A stretch of DNA of 64,000 bases from Gammaproteobacteria bacterium (GTDB lineage Bacteria; Pseudomonadota; Gammaproteobacteria; Pseudomonadales; Azotimanducaceae). Under the pieces are notes generated by a model, which saw nothing but the letters and a program-made list of their open reading frames with translations, ran no database searches and had not been told where the DNA came from. Every line of letters begins with the position of its first letter. Position 1 is the first letter of the stretch. Position numbers and translations under genes: made by a program. Positions 9,472-19,161 of this stretch are shown here, piece after piece. The stretch lies in contig JAPOXO010000118.1 in NCBI GenBank assembly GCA_026707045.1, forward strand, positions 9,178 to 73,177, given 5' to 3'.

Positions 9472-9507
9472 TTGCGGGACCGTTTCCTCGGATTAACGGT
9501 CCCGCAA
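9472..9507 (+). terminator. Perfect 13-bp hairpin after the TonB receptor gene
   Basis: TTGCGGGACCGTT (9472-9484) pairs perfectly with AACGGTCCCGCAA (9495-9507) across a 10-base loop, 30 bp after the receptor stop and ~30 bp before the peptidase start. There is no real U-tract after it (CCTTTACAC), so it may act as a weak terminator, an mRNA-stabilising stem or a binding site rather than a classical Rho-independent terminator. Confidence 0.6.
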
Positions 9508-9538
9508 CCTTTACACATGAATAGTCAATGAAGTCGTC

Positions 9539-11521
9539 ATGAGAAGTGTTACGCTTAAGTGTTTTCTGAGTTCCTTAACTATCTGGCTCGTGTGTGGATC
9601 TGTATTCGCGGATGACGCAAGCCTAGAACCCTATCCTCCCGAAGTGTGGGCTGCAAATCCTAGCATTCGAACAGTACGCGTTTCTCCGGACGGAACCTAT
9701 CTGAGCATGATTCGCTTTAAAGATCCGAAGGTTCTGTCGGGCCCTTCCATTGAGATTTTTGACATCACAGACCCCGAAGGAATGAAATTGGTGCACCGCC
9801 AATCGGCAGAGCCTATGGATATTCAGGCCTACTCATGGGTTAGTGACTCCACGTTTCTCTTGAACTTGCGACAGCAAGTACGTAGAACAGTCCAAGGTTT
9901 CAATCGAGGCGTGTTCGAATACAAGCTTGTCTTGGTCAATGTCAAGGATAAATCACAAAAAGCCTTCGGTTCGGAATCAGGAGGAGTCGTGCACGTGCTT
10001 CCTGAAAAACCGACCAAAGTCATGACGGCAATTCAGGAAGGTGCGGCACATAGCGGCCGATTGGCTACTGCCTACCGACCTACAGCGTACTACGAACTGG
10101 ACCTCGAAACCGGTAGCAAGAGCCTCTTACTCCGGGCAAAGATGTCTCAATACTCAATCTCGTTTGATCGCTTTGGGAATGCAACTCGTTCAACAGGATA
10201 TGACAGCAGTTCGCAAGAGTTCGTCTTCTACTACCGTCCCGAAGGATCAACCGACTGGGAGGAATACTATCGAGTAAGCGAAGACTCCTATGAGCAATTT
10301 TCTCCCGTAGGCACAGATCCTGCAGCGCCAAATCACGTGTTTGTAATAGCGACAAATGGCCACGACAAGGCGGGTTTTTGGTCCTACGACATGGAGAACA
10401 AAAAATTTGCAGAATTGATCTATAGACGTCCTGATGTCGACGACCTATCGCCAATCTACCACACAAACACATGGAAGCACATGGGAGAGGTAACGGGAGT
10501 TCAATATTTCAGCGACCGTCGGCACAGAGAGTATCTTGATGAACGTGAAGGCGCAATCGATGCCCAATTGAGCGACATAATTCCCAATGCTGGATCTGTT
10601 GACATCATTAGTCAATCTGCGGATGGCAATGCATTGGTGATCTATAACACAAGCCCTCACGATCCTGGAACCTACTTCCTGCTCAACAATGGCAAACTCA
10701 CGGTCATCGGTAGCATCGCACCCGATATTGATAGTAAGAGACTTGCCGATGTCACCTACATCAAGTACAAGTCTGAAGATGATTTAGAAGTTGCTGGCTA
10801 TCTGACCATACCAAATGGGGATCCTCCGTTTCCCTTAGTCATCTTTCCGCACGGTGGTCCTCATGTAACCGAAACGATCACTTTTGATCCATGGGCCCAA
10901 ATGTTGGCAAATCACGGTTATCTCGTTCTTCAACCTCAGTATCGTGGTTCGCACAACTATGGAACCAAGTTTTACAGGGCCAGCTTCAGTCCGAGCAGCC
11001 AAGCGGGGCGTGGCATGCAAGCCGACAAGGATGCTGGCGCACTCTATCTCGTCGAAGAAGGATGGGCGGACCCCGATCGCATGGCGATGGCGGGCTGGTC
11101 ATATGGCGGCTACGCCTCTCTTGTTGCCGCGAGCCGAGAGCCGCAGATCTACCAATGCGTGGTTGCCGGTGCGGCAGTCGCTGATCCAGTCATGCAACTG
11201 AACAACTATCGTTACAACCTTTCCGGCATCCAGGAAGATGAACAAATGGGCACGTGGTTGGAAGCAGTAAATCCGACTGACGAAGCTGAAAACGTCAATG
11301 TGCCTATGTTATTGGTACACGGCTCAGCGGATGCACGCGTATCGTTGGATCATGTGACTAAATACCGTCGCGAACTGGACAAGTGGGAAAAGCCCTACGA
11401 ATACATCGAACTAGAAAACGCAGCACACTTCTATTCGACATTGAACTACAAGCATCGCGAAACCTTTTATACTGCGATGTTGCGATTCTTGAAGGAGGAT
11501 TGCGGTCCAGACGGCTTGTAG
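9539..11521 (+). CDS. Secreted prolyl-oligopeptidase-family (S9) serine peptidase
   Basis: 660 residues: signal peptide (first ~24 residues, ending CGSVFA), a beta-propeller-like region (about 30-400, starting with a WAANPSIRTVRVSPDGTYLS blade), and an alpha/beta-hydrolase domain (about 410-655). The catalytic triad is visible: Ser521 in GWSYGGYAS, Asp598 in HGSADARV and His630 in NAAHFYS. The oxyanion-region motif FPHGGPH is also present. S9 acylaminoacyl-peptidase/DPP-like enzymes cleave oligopeptides. With an export signal and a TonB receptor upstream, I infer digestion of peptides in the periplasm or outside the cell. It is separated from the receptor by a hairpin, so it may have its own promoter. 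Confidence 0.93.
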   Translation: MRSVTLKCFLSSLTIWLVCGSVFADDASLEPYPPEVWAANPSIRTVRVSPDGTYLSMIRFKDPKVLSGPSIEIFDITDPEGMKLVHRQSAEPMDIQAYSWVSDSTFLLNLRQQVRRTVQGFNRGVFEYKLVLVNVKDKSQKAFGSESGGVVHVLPEKPTKVMTAIQEGAAHSGRLATAYRPTAYYELDLETGSKSLLLRAKMSQYSISFDRFGNATRSTGYDSSSQEFVFYYRPEGSTDWEEYYRVSEDSYEQFSPVGTDPAAPNHVFVIATNGHDKAGFWSYDMENKKFAELIYRRPDVDDLSPIYHTNTWKHMGEVTGVQYFSDRRHREYLDEREGAIDAQLSDIIPNAGSVDIISQSADGNALVIYNTSPHDPGTYFLLNNGKLTVIGSIAPDIDSKRLADVTYIKYKSEDDLEVAGYLTIPNGDPPFPLVIFPHGGPHVTETITFDPWAQMLANHGYLVLQPQYRGSHNYGTKFYRASFSPSSQAGRGMQADKDAGALYLVEEGWADPDRMAMAGWSYGGYASLVAASREPQIYQCVVAGAAVADPVMQLNNYRYNLSGIQEDEQMGTWLEAVNPTDEAENVNVPMLLVHGSADARVSLDHVTKYRRELDKWEKPYEYIELENAAHFYSTLNYKHRETFYTAMLRFLKEDCGPDGL

Positions 11522-11540
11522 TCTCAACAATCGCAAGAAC

Positions 11541-11579
11541 AAAAAGGCGGGTGGCCTCTACGAGACACACCCGCTTTTT
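11541..11579. terminator. Bidirectional Rho-independent terminator between convergent genes
   Basis: AAAAAG-g-CGGGTG (11541-11553) pairs with CACCCGCTTTTT (11568-11579). The stem is flanked by an A-run on one side and a T-run on the other, so it can terminate both the S9 peptidase (+) and hsp20 (-) transcripts. Confidence 0.88.
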
Positions 11580-11601
11580 CTTATGGAAAGTTTGGGGAGC
11601 T

Positions 11602-12048
11602 TTAAGAATTTACGGCAATTCTCTTGGGTTGAATTGACTCACGTTTGCCAATGACCACCTCGAGGACTCCGTCCTTACAAGACGCGCTGATCTGTTCTGG
11701 ATCGGCCGCATCCGGCAAATTGAAGCTTCGCTCGAAACTGCCTTGAACACGTTCGAAACGACGAAAGTTTCCGTTTTCTTCACTTCGTTTGAACTTTCGC
11801 TCGCCCTTTATGGAGAGCAATTCGTTCTCAACAGTGATGTCAATATCTTCGGCTTTGAGCCCAGGCAGATCCGAACGCAAGACAAACCGTTCTCCGTCTT
11901 CCTGGATATCGGTCGCCGGAATCCACTCCGATGCTCGCCTTGACAGTTGGCCCGCTACGCGGGGCAGCACATTCCACACACTGTCGTCAAAGTCTCGCTG
12001 CATAATGTTTGCAGGAGACCAAATTGGATGTCGATCAATAAATCTCAT
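11602..12048 (-). CDS. hsp20: Small heat-shock protein (Hsp20 / alpha-crystallin)
   Basis: The chosen start, ATG at 12048, has a strong ribosome site (AAAGGAGAA) in the right place; an in-frame ATG at 12084 would place that site inside the gene. The 148-residue product has the alpha-crystallin domain from about residue 40 (WIPATDIQEDGERFVLRSDL) to the end, with the family signature of a Pro-Gly pair (DLPGLKAEDIDITVENELLS) and the C-terminal GxLEVxIGK strand. A PKRIAV tail replaces the usual I-x-I motif. Such proteins hold unfolded proteins soluble for DnaK/ClpB. A sigma-32-like promoter lies upstream. Confidence 0.93.
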   Translation of the reverse strand: MRFIDRHPIWSPANIMQRDFDDSVWNVLPRVAGQLSRRASEWIPATDIQEDGERFVLRSDLPGLKAEDIDITVENELLSIKGERKFKRSEENGNFRRFERVQGSFERSFNLPDAADPEQISASCKDGVLEVVIGKRESIQPKRIAVNS

Positions 12049-12102
12049 TGTTGTTCTCCTTTCTCGAATTTCTTCCAAGTTCATTCTTGGGACTTGCTAG
12101 TT

Positions 12103-12130
12103 AAATGGGAACTAAATTGAGAATTTCAAG
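12103..12130 (-). promoter_or_regulatory. Sigma-32-type heat-shock promoter of hsp20
   Basis: Read on the minus strand: CTTGAAA (12130-12124), 13-bp spacer, TCCCATTT (12110-12103). The known sigma-32 consensus is CTTGAAA - 11 to 16 bp - CCCCATnT; only the first base of the -10 element differs. It sits 55 bp upstream of the hsp20 start, as expected for a heat-shock gene. Confidence 0.8.
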
Positions 12131-12171
12131 AGAATCAGACAAAATTTCTTTCACGAAAACTCCAAAAGGCA

Positions 12172-13452
12172 GTGTTTAGAGCTCTTCATTTAGTCCTTTC
12201 GTACCTGTGCGTCCCCTTCATTTTTGCGTTCTTGCTCGTCCGCGGAATTGGAGATCCGACCTACCGTCCGCGTCGAAGTGAACGATTTGGCTTCGTACCA
12301 CGAAACATTCGTCAGAATTGCATTTGGATTCACGCAGTGTCAGCCGGTGAAGCAATAGCGGCAGCCCGAGTCGTCGAATCGTTGTCAAGTGTTGATTCGA
12401 AAGTATCGTGGCTGATTACCACGACAACTCCCACGGGATCTCAAGAAATCTTGACACGACTGAGAAACCGTGTGGATCATTGCTATGCCCCGTACGACAC
12501 ACCCGGATCGGTAGCGCGATTCTTGCGCCGGACGAAACCGAAAATGCTGTTGCTCATGGAGACTGAACTTTGGCCTCACATGGTGAGAAGGACTCGTGCT
12601 TCCGGCGCTTCCGTATATCTCATCAATGCTCGCTTGTCGGAAAAATCCTCACGAGGTTACGCTCGAATGAAGGATCTCACTAACTCAATGCTTGATTGCC
12701 TGAGCGGAATTGCTTGTCAGGATGAAGATTCTGCTCATCGTTTTTCTAATCTCGGCTATTCAAGGCAACGAACAATTGTCACAGGAAGCATAAAGTGGGA
12801 TGTCGAATTGCCCCCTGCATTGCCCCTGGAACTGCAAAGGAAGATGGAATTTCTCAGTTCAAGACATGATTGCCTCTGGATCGCAGGAAGCACTCATCCC
12901 GGAGAGGAAGAAATTGCTTTGGAAGCTCATACCAAAGTTAGAGAGTCAATTCCAAACGCAGTCCTGATCCTTGCTCCTCGACACGTAAACCGTAGTGCGG
13001 AATTGCTTGAACTTTGTCGCGACTCCGGTTTTCAGACGGAGTTGCTTAATTTCGCAGACGACAAAACCGAGGTCATCATGGTGGATCAGATGGGAATCCT
13101 GTTCCGACTATACGGATTCGCCAAACTCGCGTTTATCGGTGGATCCCTACAAGGTACCGGCGGTCACAATCCCATCGAACCCGCCATTCAGGGAGTACCC
13201 ATCGCAATGGGTCCCGATCGCCACAACTTTGCTGAAATTTGCAGTCTTTTCGAACAACAAGATTGCGTCAGCGAGGTAGGCAATGCCGACGATCTGGCCT
13301 CAACGGTGATTCGACTCAAACACGACAACCACCTATGGCAATACCAGTCTCAGCAAGTTCGCGAGGTCGTTTTGCTCAATAAAGGTGCTCTGCCCAAATT
13401 GCATACTTGCATTTTGCGATGGATTGAAGAATCTACTGCCTTCCAGACATAG
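12172..13452 (+). CDS. waaA: 3-deoxy-D-manno-octulosonic acid (Kdo) transferase
   Basis: WaaA (KdtA) adds Kdo sugars from CMP-Kdo to lipid IVA at the inner face of the cytoplasmic membrane, in LPS core synthesis. The product has an N-terminal membrane anchor (LSYLCVPFIFAFLLV), the SAGE motif (WIHAVSAGEAIAA), TTTTPTGSQ, and LLMETELWPHM. The C-terminal GT-B half carries GSTHPGEEE, the LAPRHVNR stretch, and GGSLQGTGGHNPIEPA (donor binding). It starts with GTG after an AAAAGG ribosome site. Length (426) is normal for the family. It runs away from hsp20 and converges on tolC, overlapping its 3' end by 20 bp. Confidence 0.95.
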   Translation: MFRALHLVLSYLCVPFIFAFLLVRGIGDPTYRPRRSERFGFVPRNIRQNCIWIHAVSAGEAIAAARVVESLSSVDSKVSWLITTTTPTGSQEILTRLRNRVDHCYAPYDTPGSVARFLRRTKPKMLLLMETELWPHMVRRTRASGASVYLINARLSEKSSRGYARMKDLTNSMLDCLSGIACQDEDSAHRFSNLGYSRQRTIVTGSIKWDVELPPALPLELQRKMEFLSSRHDCLWIAGSTHPGEEEIALEAHTKVRESIPNAVLILAPRHVNRSAELLELCRDSGFQTELLNFADDKTEVIMVDQMGILFRLYGFAKLAFIGGSLQGTGGHNPIEPAIQGVPIAMGPDRHNFAEICSLFEQQDCVSEVGNADDLASTVIRLKHDNHLWQYQSQQVREVVLLNKGALPKLHTCILRWIEESTAFQT

Positions 13453-14860
13453 TAGTTAGCCGGGTGACTGGGTTCTCGTTGTCCATGAAGCGATTCAATT
13501 CCTCGACCTCTGCGGAAGTCAAAACTCCTGCGTTTTGCTTGAGTCGAAGCATGCCGAGAATGTAGTCATATTTGGCGTTTTCGAGAGCCAGCTGAGCGCC
13601 AAACAGAGCTCGTTGCGCGTTAAGTACTTCCACAATGTTGCGAGTTCCAACCTCATAGCCGGTTTCTGTCGCCGCCAACGAGGCCTCACTGGAGGCGATA
13701 GCACGCTTGCGTGCTTCCACCCGGAGGACATCGGTCACAACCGTTCGAAATTGTCGCCGAGTCTGATCCTCGACGTTCAACCGTTGCTGAACCACTTGAA
13801 GTCGCGATTGTTCCCTGTTCAAAGCGCTGATACGATCCTGTGCAAATCTAGATCCCCCGGTAATACTGGCCGAAAAGCTCAGACCAATATTGAATCCCTT
13901 GCTTTCATTTACTACATCCCAAGGAGTGTTTTGTCCACCCAAATTGAACGGGCGCTCAGATCGGTTATAGCTCATACCGATCGATATGTTGGGAAGGTCC
14001 TTCGCAAGCTGTCCCCAATGTCGAAGCTTGGCAGATTCATAGCTAATTTCCTGAGCGCGAATCTGAGGATTGTTCTTCATTGCCATCTCCACCCATGCTT
14101 CTTCGGAGTTGGGCTCTGGATTCTGAATCGGAAAGTCCTCCGCTAGTTGCGATAGCTCCGATATTGACTCGCCTGTGAGAACTCTTAGTGCTTCAAATTC
14201 AATATCAAAAGAGTTCCATGCTTGGATTCTGCTCACAATCGCATCGTCGAGAGAGGCCTGTGCATTCAAGACATCCGTACTAGCGGTCAATCCAACTTCA
14301 TACCTTTGTTCCGCCTGCTCCAATTGACGTTCTATGGCTTCTTCCGAAGCAATTGCGTTTTCCAGAGAGGCTCCAGCCCGTAGTACGCTGAAATACGCAT
14401 TTACCACACGAACTATGAGTGCCTGCTCAGAACTGAACAACGTGTAGTCGCTAGATACTGTGGATCTTCGTGAATTCAGGACGTTTATCAGAGTCGGTAC
14501 ACTAAAAACTGTCTGATTGAGGCTTGCGCTCCAACCAGTTTGCTCTGTTTCTCGCTCGTCCCACACACCATTGGTTTCTGGAGTCACCCCCAAGAATACA
14601 GATCGTGGGTCCTGGAGAAACTCATCCGGGTAGGTGGTTCGAGTTTCAGTGGTATTTCTACCTCTAGGAACACTGAACGAAATCTGCGGTAGTAGCTGTG
14701 TGTGTGCTGAATAATTGTTCAGCTTTTGAATTCTGTGACCAATCTCCGCAAGGGCGTAGGTAGGGTCATTCTGATAAGCCTGTTGATAGACTTGAAGAAT
14801 GTCGGCTCCGCTTGCTGAGAAACCGAATCCGAGCAGGAGAACTGCGAGTAGACGACGCAT
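13433..14860 (-). CDS. tolC: TolC-family outer-membrane efflux channel
   Basis: A 475-residue protein with a signal peptide (RRLLAVLLLGFGFSASGA) and two structural repeats of the outer-membrane efflux (OEP) family. Repeat landmarks are DILQVYQQAYQNDPTYALAE, AEQRYEVGLTASTDVLNAQA in the first half and ATETGYEVGTRNIVEVLNAQ in the second; the YEVGxxxxxDVLNAQ signature is typical of TolC proper. TolC trimers form the outer-membrane exit duct for RND and ABC pumps and type I secretion. No pump gene is adjacent, which is common for the stand-alone tolC. The last 20 bp overlap the end of waaA on the other strand. Confidence 0.93.
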   Translation of the reverse strand: MRRLLAVLLLGFGFSASGADILQVYQQAYQNDPTYALAEIGHRIQKLNNYSAHTQLLPQISFSVPRGRNTTETRTTYPDEFLQDPRSVFLGVTPETNGVWDERETEQTGWSASLNQTVFSVPTLINVLNSRRSTVSSDYTLFSSEQALIVRVVNAYFSVLRAGASLENAIASEEAIERQLEQAEQRYEVGLTASTDVLNAQASLDDAIVSRIQAWNSFDIEFEALRVLTGESISELSQLAEDFPIQNPEPNSEEAWVEMAMKNNPQIRAQEISYESAKLRHWGQLAKDLPNISIGMSYNRSERPFNLGGQNTPWDVVNESKGFNIGLSFSASITGGSRFAQDRISALNREQSRLQVVQQRLNVEDQTRRQFRTVVTDVLRVEARKRAIASSEASLAATETGYEVGTRNIVEVLNAQRALFGAQLALENAKYDYILGMLRLKQNAGVLTSAEVEELNRFMDNENPVTRLTTMSGRQ

Positions 14861-15087
14861 GTGAGCACCTTTGAGTTTTGATGAATTTTATCAGAGTCGA
14901 AAAACTCTCATTGATTAGGTTTTTGGAGACTTTGAGGGCCTGACGGACTCTAGAAAATACATTCAAGAAACGTTCCATGCAACCACAAAACATATCTCCA
15001 CAGTCTTATTACGTGAGAGAGTGTTTTTTCCGTCAACTATTCGTATACCATCAATAAGATCGACACCAAACACGTAGACATTAGTTC

Positions 15088-16248
15088 ATGGACCTTCGAA
15101 CGGAGTTTAGAGACTGGCTTGTAGAGGCCTGTCCGCCCAGTCTATTGCGCAGCGATGTCGTACCAGAGGCCGGTCAACGAACTCCCGTATCCGGGGACCG
15201 AAAAATCTGGCTGGAACGAGCTGCTCAACGGGGATTCACTGTCCCGATGTGGCCTAAGGAGTACGGTGGCGCAGGCCTATCCAAGGATCAATATGTGATT
15301 CTGCTCGAAGAGATGCGCTCATTGGGAGTTCCAGCTCCGCTGGCGGGTATGGGCACCTCGATGCTTGGTCCGACTCTTTTGGAGCACGGCACCGAGGATC
15401 AAAAAGCTCGCCATCTTCCGCGTATCGCTCGAGGGGAAGTGAGATGGTGCCAAGGCTACTCGGAACCGGGTTCGGGTTCCGACTTGGCTTCACTTCAAAC
15501 GCGAGCCCAAGATGAAGGCGACCACTTTCTAGTCAATGGACAAAAAATCTGGACTTCAGGTGCTCAATACGCAGATTGGATATTTTGTTTGGTACGGACG
15601 GACTCCGATGCTCCAAAGCATGAAGGAATTAGTTTTCTGCTGTTTTCAATGCACCAACCTGGTGTCACGGTGAAGCCGATACGACTGCTATCGGGTGCGT
15701 CTCCATTCTGCGAAACTTTTTTCGACGATGCCATTGCGGCAAAAGAGGACTTGGTTGGAGGACTCAATAAGGGCTGGACCGTAGCCAAGCGACTGCTGCA
15801 GCACGAACGATCCGGCATGAACACTTTGGCTTCTGGCCGTAATCGAGAAACCGGACCATCACTCGATCAACTGGCTCGAAAAACTCTGGGAACGACAAAC
15901 GGCAAAATCGCGAATCCAAACATGCGCATGGACATCTCTCGCCATTCAATGAATGCGGAGGCGTTTCGCCTGACCCAAAGGCGTACGGTCGAGGAGTCGC
16001 AAGGTTCGACACCCGGTCCTCAGACTTCCATCTTCAAGTATTACGGAGCAAATCTCCGCAAAGAACGTTCGGAGTTGCAAGTCTCCATGCTAGGTACCAA
16101 CGCGATTGCGTGGGACGAAAGCAGTTCTGCAACCAACCGAGCCATCCTGCAGGGTTGGTTAGCGGGAAAGGCAGGATCCATTGCCGGTGGCAGCAATGAA
16201 ATTCAATTGAACATCATTGCAAAACGTGTCTTGAATCTCCCAGACTAG
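15088..16248 (+). CDS. Acyl-CoA dehydrogenase family protein
   Basis: 386 residues with the three-part ACAD fold: N-terminal helices ([20 protein letters not shown]), a middle beta domain with the FAD/substrate loop ([37 protein letters not shown]), and a C-terminal helical domain ending in [20 protein letters not shown]. The enzyme should oxidise an acyl-CoA to the enoyl-CoA, passing electrons through FAD to ETF. The substrate cannot be told from sequence; the type resembles FadE-like members in lipid or sterol side-chain catabolism. I see no clear ribosome site before the ATG. No beta-oxidation partner gene is adjacent; tolC is divergent and rpoZ follows. Confidence 0.92.
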   Translation: MDLRTEFRDWLVEACPPSLLRSDVVPEAGQRTPVSGDRKIWLERAAQRGFTVPMWPKEYGGAGLSKDQYVILLEEMRSLGVPAPLAGMGTSMLGPTLLEHGTEDQKARHLPRIARGEVRWCQGYSEPGSGSDLASLQTRAQDEGDHFLVNGQKIWTSGAQYADWIFCLVRTDSDAPKHEGISFLLFSMHQPGVTVKPIRLLSGASPFCETFFDDAIAAKEDLVGGLNKGWTVAKRLLQHERSGMNTLASGRNRETGPSLDQLARKTLGTTNGKIANPNMRMDISRHSMNAEAFRLTQRRTVEESQGSTPGPQTSIFKYYGANLRKERSELQVSMLGTNAIAWDESSSATNRAILQGWLAGKAGSIAGGSNEIQLNIIAKRVLNLPD

Positions 16249-16301
16249 CGATATTCAGTTACAATGCGCAGCTTGGAATTATTTGCAATATTCGGATATT
16301 C

Positions 16302-16577
16302 ATGGCAAGAGTAACTGTCGAGGATTGCCTCGAACACGTCGAAAATCGCTTTGAGTTGGTTAGGCTCGCCACTGGTCGCGCACGGCAGCTTCAACTCTTC
16401 AACGGAGAGCCGATGGTACCCGAAGAAAATGACAAACATACGGTTATCGCCTTGCGTGAGATAGCCGAAGGATTGATTGATGAAGAGACGTTGCGAGAGG
16501 CAACTGAGGACTTCAGTGACGAAATCAGTCCAGTCACTCGACTAGATAGAGGAGATGAGTCCTCCAGCGACTTCTGA
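16302..16577 (+). CDS. rpoZ: DNA-directed RNA polymerase omega subunit
   Basis: The 91-residue product matches omega throughout: [20 protein letters not shown], then R-A-R-Q-L for the core-binding helix, and [16 protein letters not shown]. Omega assists assembly of the beta' subunit and takes part in ppGpp binding, and its gene is classically followed by spoT, as here. The usual upstream partner gmk is absent; an acyl-CoA dehydrogenase gene lies there instead. The 3' end overlaps the spoT start by 23 bp. Confidence 0.95.
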   Translation: MARVTVEDCLEHVENRFELVRLATGRARQLQLFNGEPMVPEENDKHTVIALREIAEGLIDEETLREATEDFSDEISPVTRLDRGDESSSDF

Positions 16578-18750
16578 GTCCTACTTTCAGAATGTACTAG
16601 AAAAGCGTGCTCGTAGTGATGAGCTCGCAGCCCCATTGCTCGGCAATGAACTCAGCCGAAGACTCAACTATCTCTCTCCCGCACAGGTGCAACTGGTTGC
16701 CGATGCGTATGAATACGCCGAAAAAGCGCATACAGGACAACAACGTCGGACCGGCCACTCCTACATAACTCATCCGCTTGCAGTAGCCAATATCCTCGCA
16801 AGCTTCAAACTAGATCCCGAAACCATTTGTGCAGCATTGCTGCACGACGTTCTTGAGGACACTCACGTAACCAAATCCTCTTTGGCTGGTGTCTTTGGCG
16901 AGCGTATCGCTGATATCGTCGACGGAGTCTCAAAACTTTCACACTTGGTCGATAGTCACGCAGAGGCTCAAGCTCTCAATTTCTACAAGATGACTCTGAG
17001 CATGTCACGTGATATTCGCGTCATCCTCGTAAAACTCGCAGATCGGCTGCACAACATGCGCACCATTGGCGTCATGACAAGAGAGAGTCGCAAGAGAATT
17101 GCAAGAGAAACCATGGATCTGTTCGTTCCATTGGCCAACAGACTGGGGATCTATGTAATCAAGCAGGAGCTCGAACGACTTTCGTTTGAGGCCCTCTTCC
17201 CACTTCGCGCTGATCGATTGGATCGTCTTGTAAAACGTGTCCGCAAGACCGATAAGGACAAAATCACGTCTGTCCATCAGAAGCTCGAATCAGGGTTTAA
17301 GGAAGCGGGAATCAATGCACGCATCGAATACGTCGAAACTGAACTCTATTCCATCTATCGCTCTTTGCGCGATCATGAAGAGACGTTTGATGCATTCATG
17401 GATACCCTCATCTACCGAGTAGTTGTCGATACGACAGATGACTGCTACAGGTCGTTGGGATTGGCTCATAACCTGTATAAACCCAAAGTTAGAGCCTTCC
17501 GCGACTATATCGCGATTCCGAAACTCAATGGCTACCAATCGCTACATGTGATGCTAGTCGGCCCGGGCGCGAAATCGATCAAACTCTTGATTCGAACTGC
17601 AAACATGGACGAAATCGCAAACTACGGACTCATCGCAGGCTGGATCAAGCAGTCTGAAAACGATGCGGACGAGGAAAGTCAGACCCTTGCAACAAGCGAC
17701 GTGCGTGAATGGATAAGCAATCTCCTCAATCTCCAAGATCGAGGCGATGCTGTCCAGTTCATCGAAAATCTTAAAACTGATCTCTTTCCCGACGAGGTCT
17801 ATGTATTCACGCCTCAGGGGGACATATTGGCATTGCCGGTAGGTTCCTGCGCGGTGGACTTTGCCTACTCAGTTCACACCGATGTGGGAAATCAATGCGT
17901 GGCGTGCCGAATCGATGGTCAGGTCGCCCCTCTCTCAACAATTCTGGAATCGGGGCAAACGGTTTCTATTGTGCGTGCCGCTGCCGCTCATCCCGATCCT
18001 ATGTGGCTGAACTTCGTCCAAACAGCGAAAGCTCGATCGGCGATACGCGAGCGACTTCGTTCACGAGGTCAAGAAGAGTCAGTCGTTTTAGGAAAGAACT
18101 TGCTGAATCGTTCTTTGGCTAATGCGAATACGTCTCTCGAACAGCTTGATTTCCGGCGTTTGCGGAAGGTATTTCGTGAGTTCGATGTTAGAAAACGCAA
18201 TGAATTGTTTGAAGAGGTCGGACGCGGCAATCTCTTGGCCTACCAGGTAGCGCAACGACTGCTTGAAGAAGACGTGGCCGATCACGATACGAGCAATATC
18301 GAACACGGTGCTCCAATCTATGTTCACGGCGGTCAGCACATGGGAGTGCGCTACGGTCGCTGTTGCGGCCCCGTTCCCGGCGACGACATCATTGGGCACA
18401 TCTCACAAGGTGAAGGACTGGTCGTGCACCGTTCCCAATGCAGGAACATGAAATCAATCGAGTCAAAACACACAATCATGCCAGTCAGTTGGACTGACAA
18501 TCCCGAAGGTGAATTCTTCACGCGTCTTCGGGTCGATATCGAACCTCATTTAGGCATTCTTGCTTCGTTGGCACAAGCCGTGAACGCCTTGGGGGCTGGA
18601 ATCAGCATGCTAGACGTGACCGAACGAACTCCGCAGTTGTCGTCCGTGCAAATGGATGTAGGAGTGCGAAATCTAAAGCATCTGCGACGCATCATACGAA
18701 GTCTCGATGCAAGATCCGACACTTCAAGCATTCAAAGACTCACACATTAA
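16555..18750 (+). CDS. spoT: RelA/SpoT-family bifunctional-type (p)ppGpp enzyme; synthetase site altered
   Basis: 731 residues in the long RSH layout: HD hydrolase (about 50-190; YITHPLAVA, His97-Asp98 in [21 protein letters not shown]), synthetase (about 230-350; Asp283 in [24 protein letters not shown]), TGS (about 410-470; [20 protein letters not shown]), helical and zinc-finger-like regions, and a C-terminal ACT domain. The hydrolase motif is intact. In the synthetase, the conserved E-V-Q-I-R-T motif reads K343-L-L-I-R-T, so the catalytic Glu and the Gln two positions on are both changed. I infer a mainly hydrolytic enzyme. Gene order rpoZ-spoT-ridA-recG supports the name. The AGAGGAG before the ATG touches the start codon, so initiation could be less simple than shown. 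Confidence 0.95.
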   Translation: MSPPATSESYFQNVLEKRARSDELAAPLLGNELSRRLNYLSPAQVQLVADAYEYAEKAHTGQQRRTGHSYITHPLAVANILASFKLDPETICAALLHDVLEDTHVTKSSLAGVFGERIADIVDGVSKLSHLVDSHAEAQALNFYKMTLSMSRDIRVILVKLADRLHNMRTIGVMTRESRKRIARETMDLFVPLANRLGIYVIKQELERLSFEALFPLRADRLDRLVKRVRKTDKDKITSVHQKLESGFKEAGINARIEYVETELYSIYRSLRDHEETFDAFMDTLIYRVVVDTTDDCYRSLGLAHNLYKPKVRAFRDYIAIPKLNGYQSLHVMLVGPGAKSIKLLIRTANMDEIANYGLIAGWIKQSENDADEESQTLATSDVREWISNLLNLQDRGDAVQFIENLKTDLFPDEVYVFTPQGDILALPVGSCAVDFAYSVHTDVGNQCVACRIDGQVAPLSTILESGQTVSIVRAAAAHPDPMWLNFVQTAKARSAIRERLRSRGQEESVVLGKNLLNRSLANANTSLEQLDFRRLRKVFREFDVRKRNELFEEVGRGNLLAYQVAQRLLEEDVADHDTSNIEHGAPIYVHGGQHMGVRYGRCCGPVPGDDIIGHISQGEGLVVHRSQCRNMKSIESKHTIMPVSWTDNPEGEFFTRLRVDIEPHLGILASLAQAVNALGAGISMLDVTERTPQLSSVQMDVGVRNLKHLRRIIRSLDARSDTSSIQRLTH

Positions 18751-18757
18751 GGGCTCC

Positions 18758-19144
18758 ATGAATCGAAGAGCAATTTCCGCGGAAGACGCACCTGACGCAA
18801 TCGGTCCCTATTCTCATGCTATTCGGATCGGCAACACGATCTACATGTCTGGTCAGATAGCGTTGAATCCAAAAAACATGGAACTGGTCACCAGTTCGTT
18901 TCGAAAGGAAACCAAGCAGGTGTTCACCAACATAACGGCTGTCGTGAAAGCAGCTGGGGGCACTCTTCAAGACATAGTCAAACTCACCGTCTATCTCACG
19001 GATCTAAAAAATTTTGATATGGTGAACGCTGTGATGAGTGAAACGTTTCAGTATCCTTATCCTGTTCGAGTGGCTGTGGGTGTTAGCGCTCTACCCCGAG
19101 GCGCATCCATCGAGGTCGAAGCCTTAGCGATTCTTAGCGAATAG
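18758..19144 (+). CDS. ridA: RidA family 2-iminobutanoate/2-iminopropanoate deaminase
   Basis: I start at ATG 18758, seven bases after the spoT stop and just behind an AAGGG ribosome site; a longer frame from 18707 lies inside spoT. The 128-residue size is that of RidA (YjgF/YER057c/UK114). Landmarks: DAPDAIGPYSHAIRIGNTIY, SGQIALNP, LTVYLTDLKNFDMVNAVM, and PVRVAVGVSALPRGASIEVE, whose Arg binds the substrate carboxylate. RidA trimers hydrolyse reactive enamine/imine products of PLP enzymes. Between spoT and recG this gene is a common gammaproteobacterial neighbour. Confidence 0.95.
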   Translation: MNRRAISAEDAPDAIGPYSHAIRIGNTIYMSGQIALNPKNMELVTSSFRKETKQVFTNITAVVKAAGGTLQDIVKLTVYLTDLKNFDMVNAVMSETFQYPYPVRVAVGVSALPRGASIEVEALAILSE

Positions 19145-19161
19145 ATTTAAAGGTACGGATA

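Noticed and set aside
11743..12100. Two plus-strand open frames across hsp20
   Set aside because: They lie opposite the well-supported alpha-crystallin gene and show no family features.
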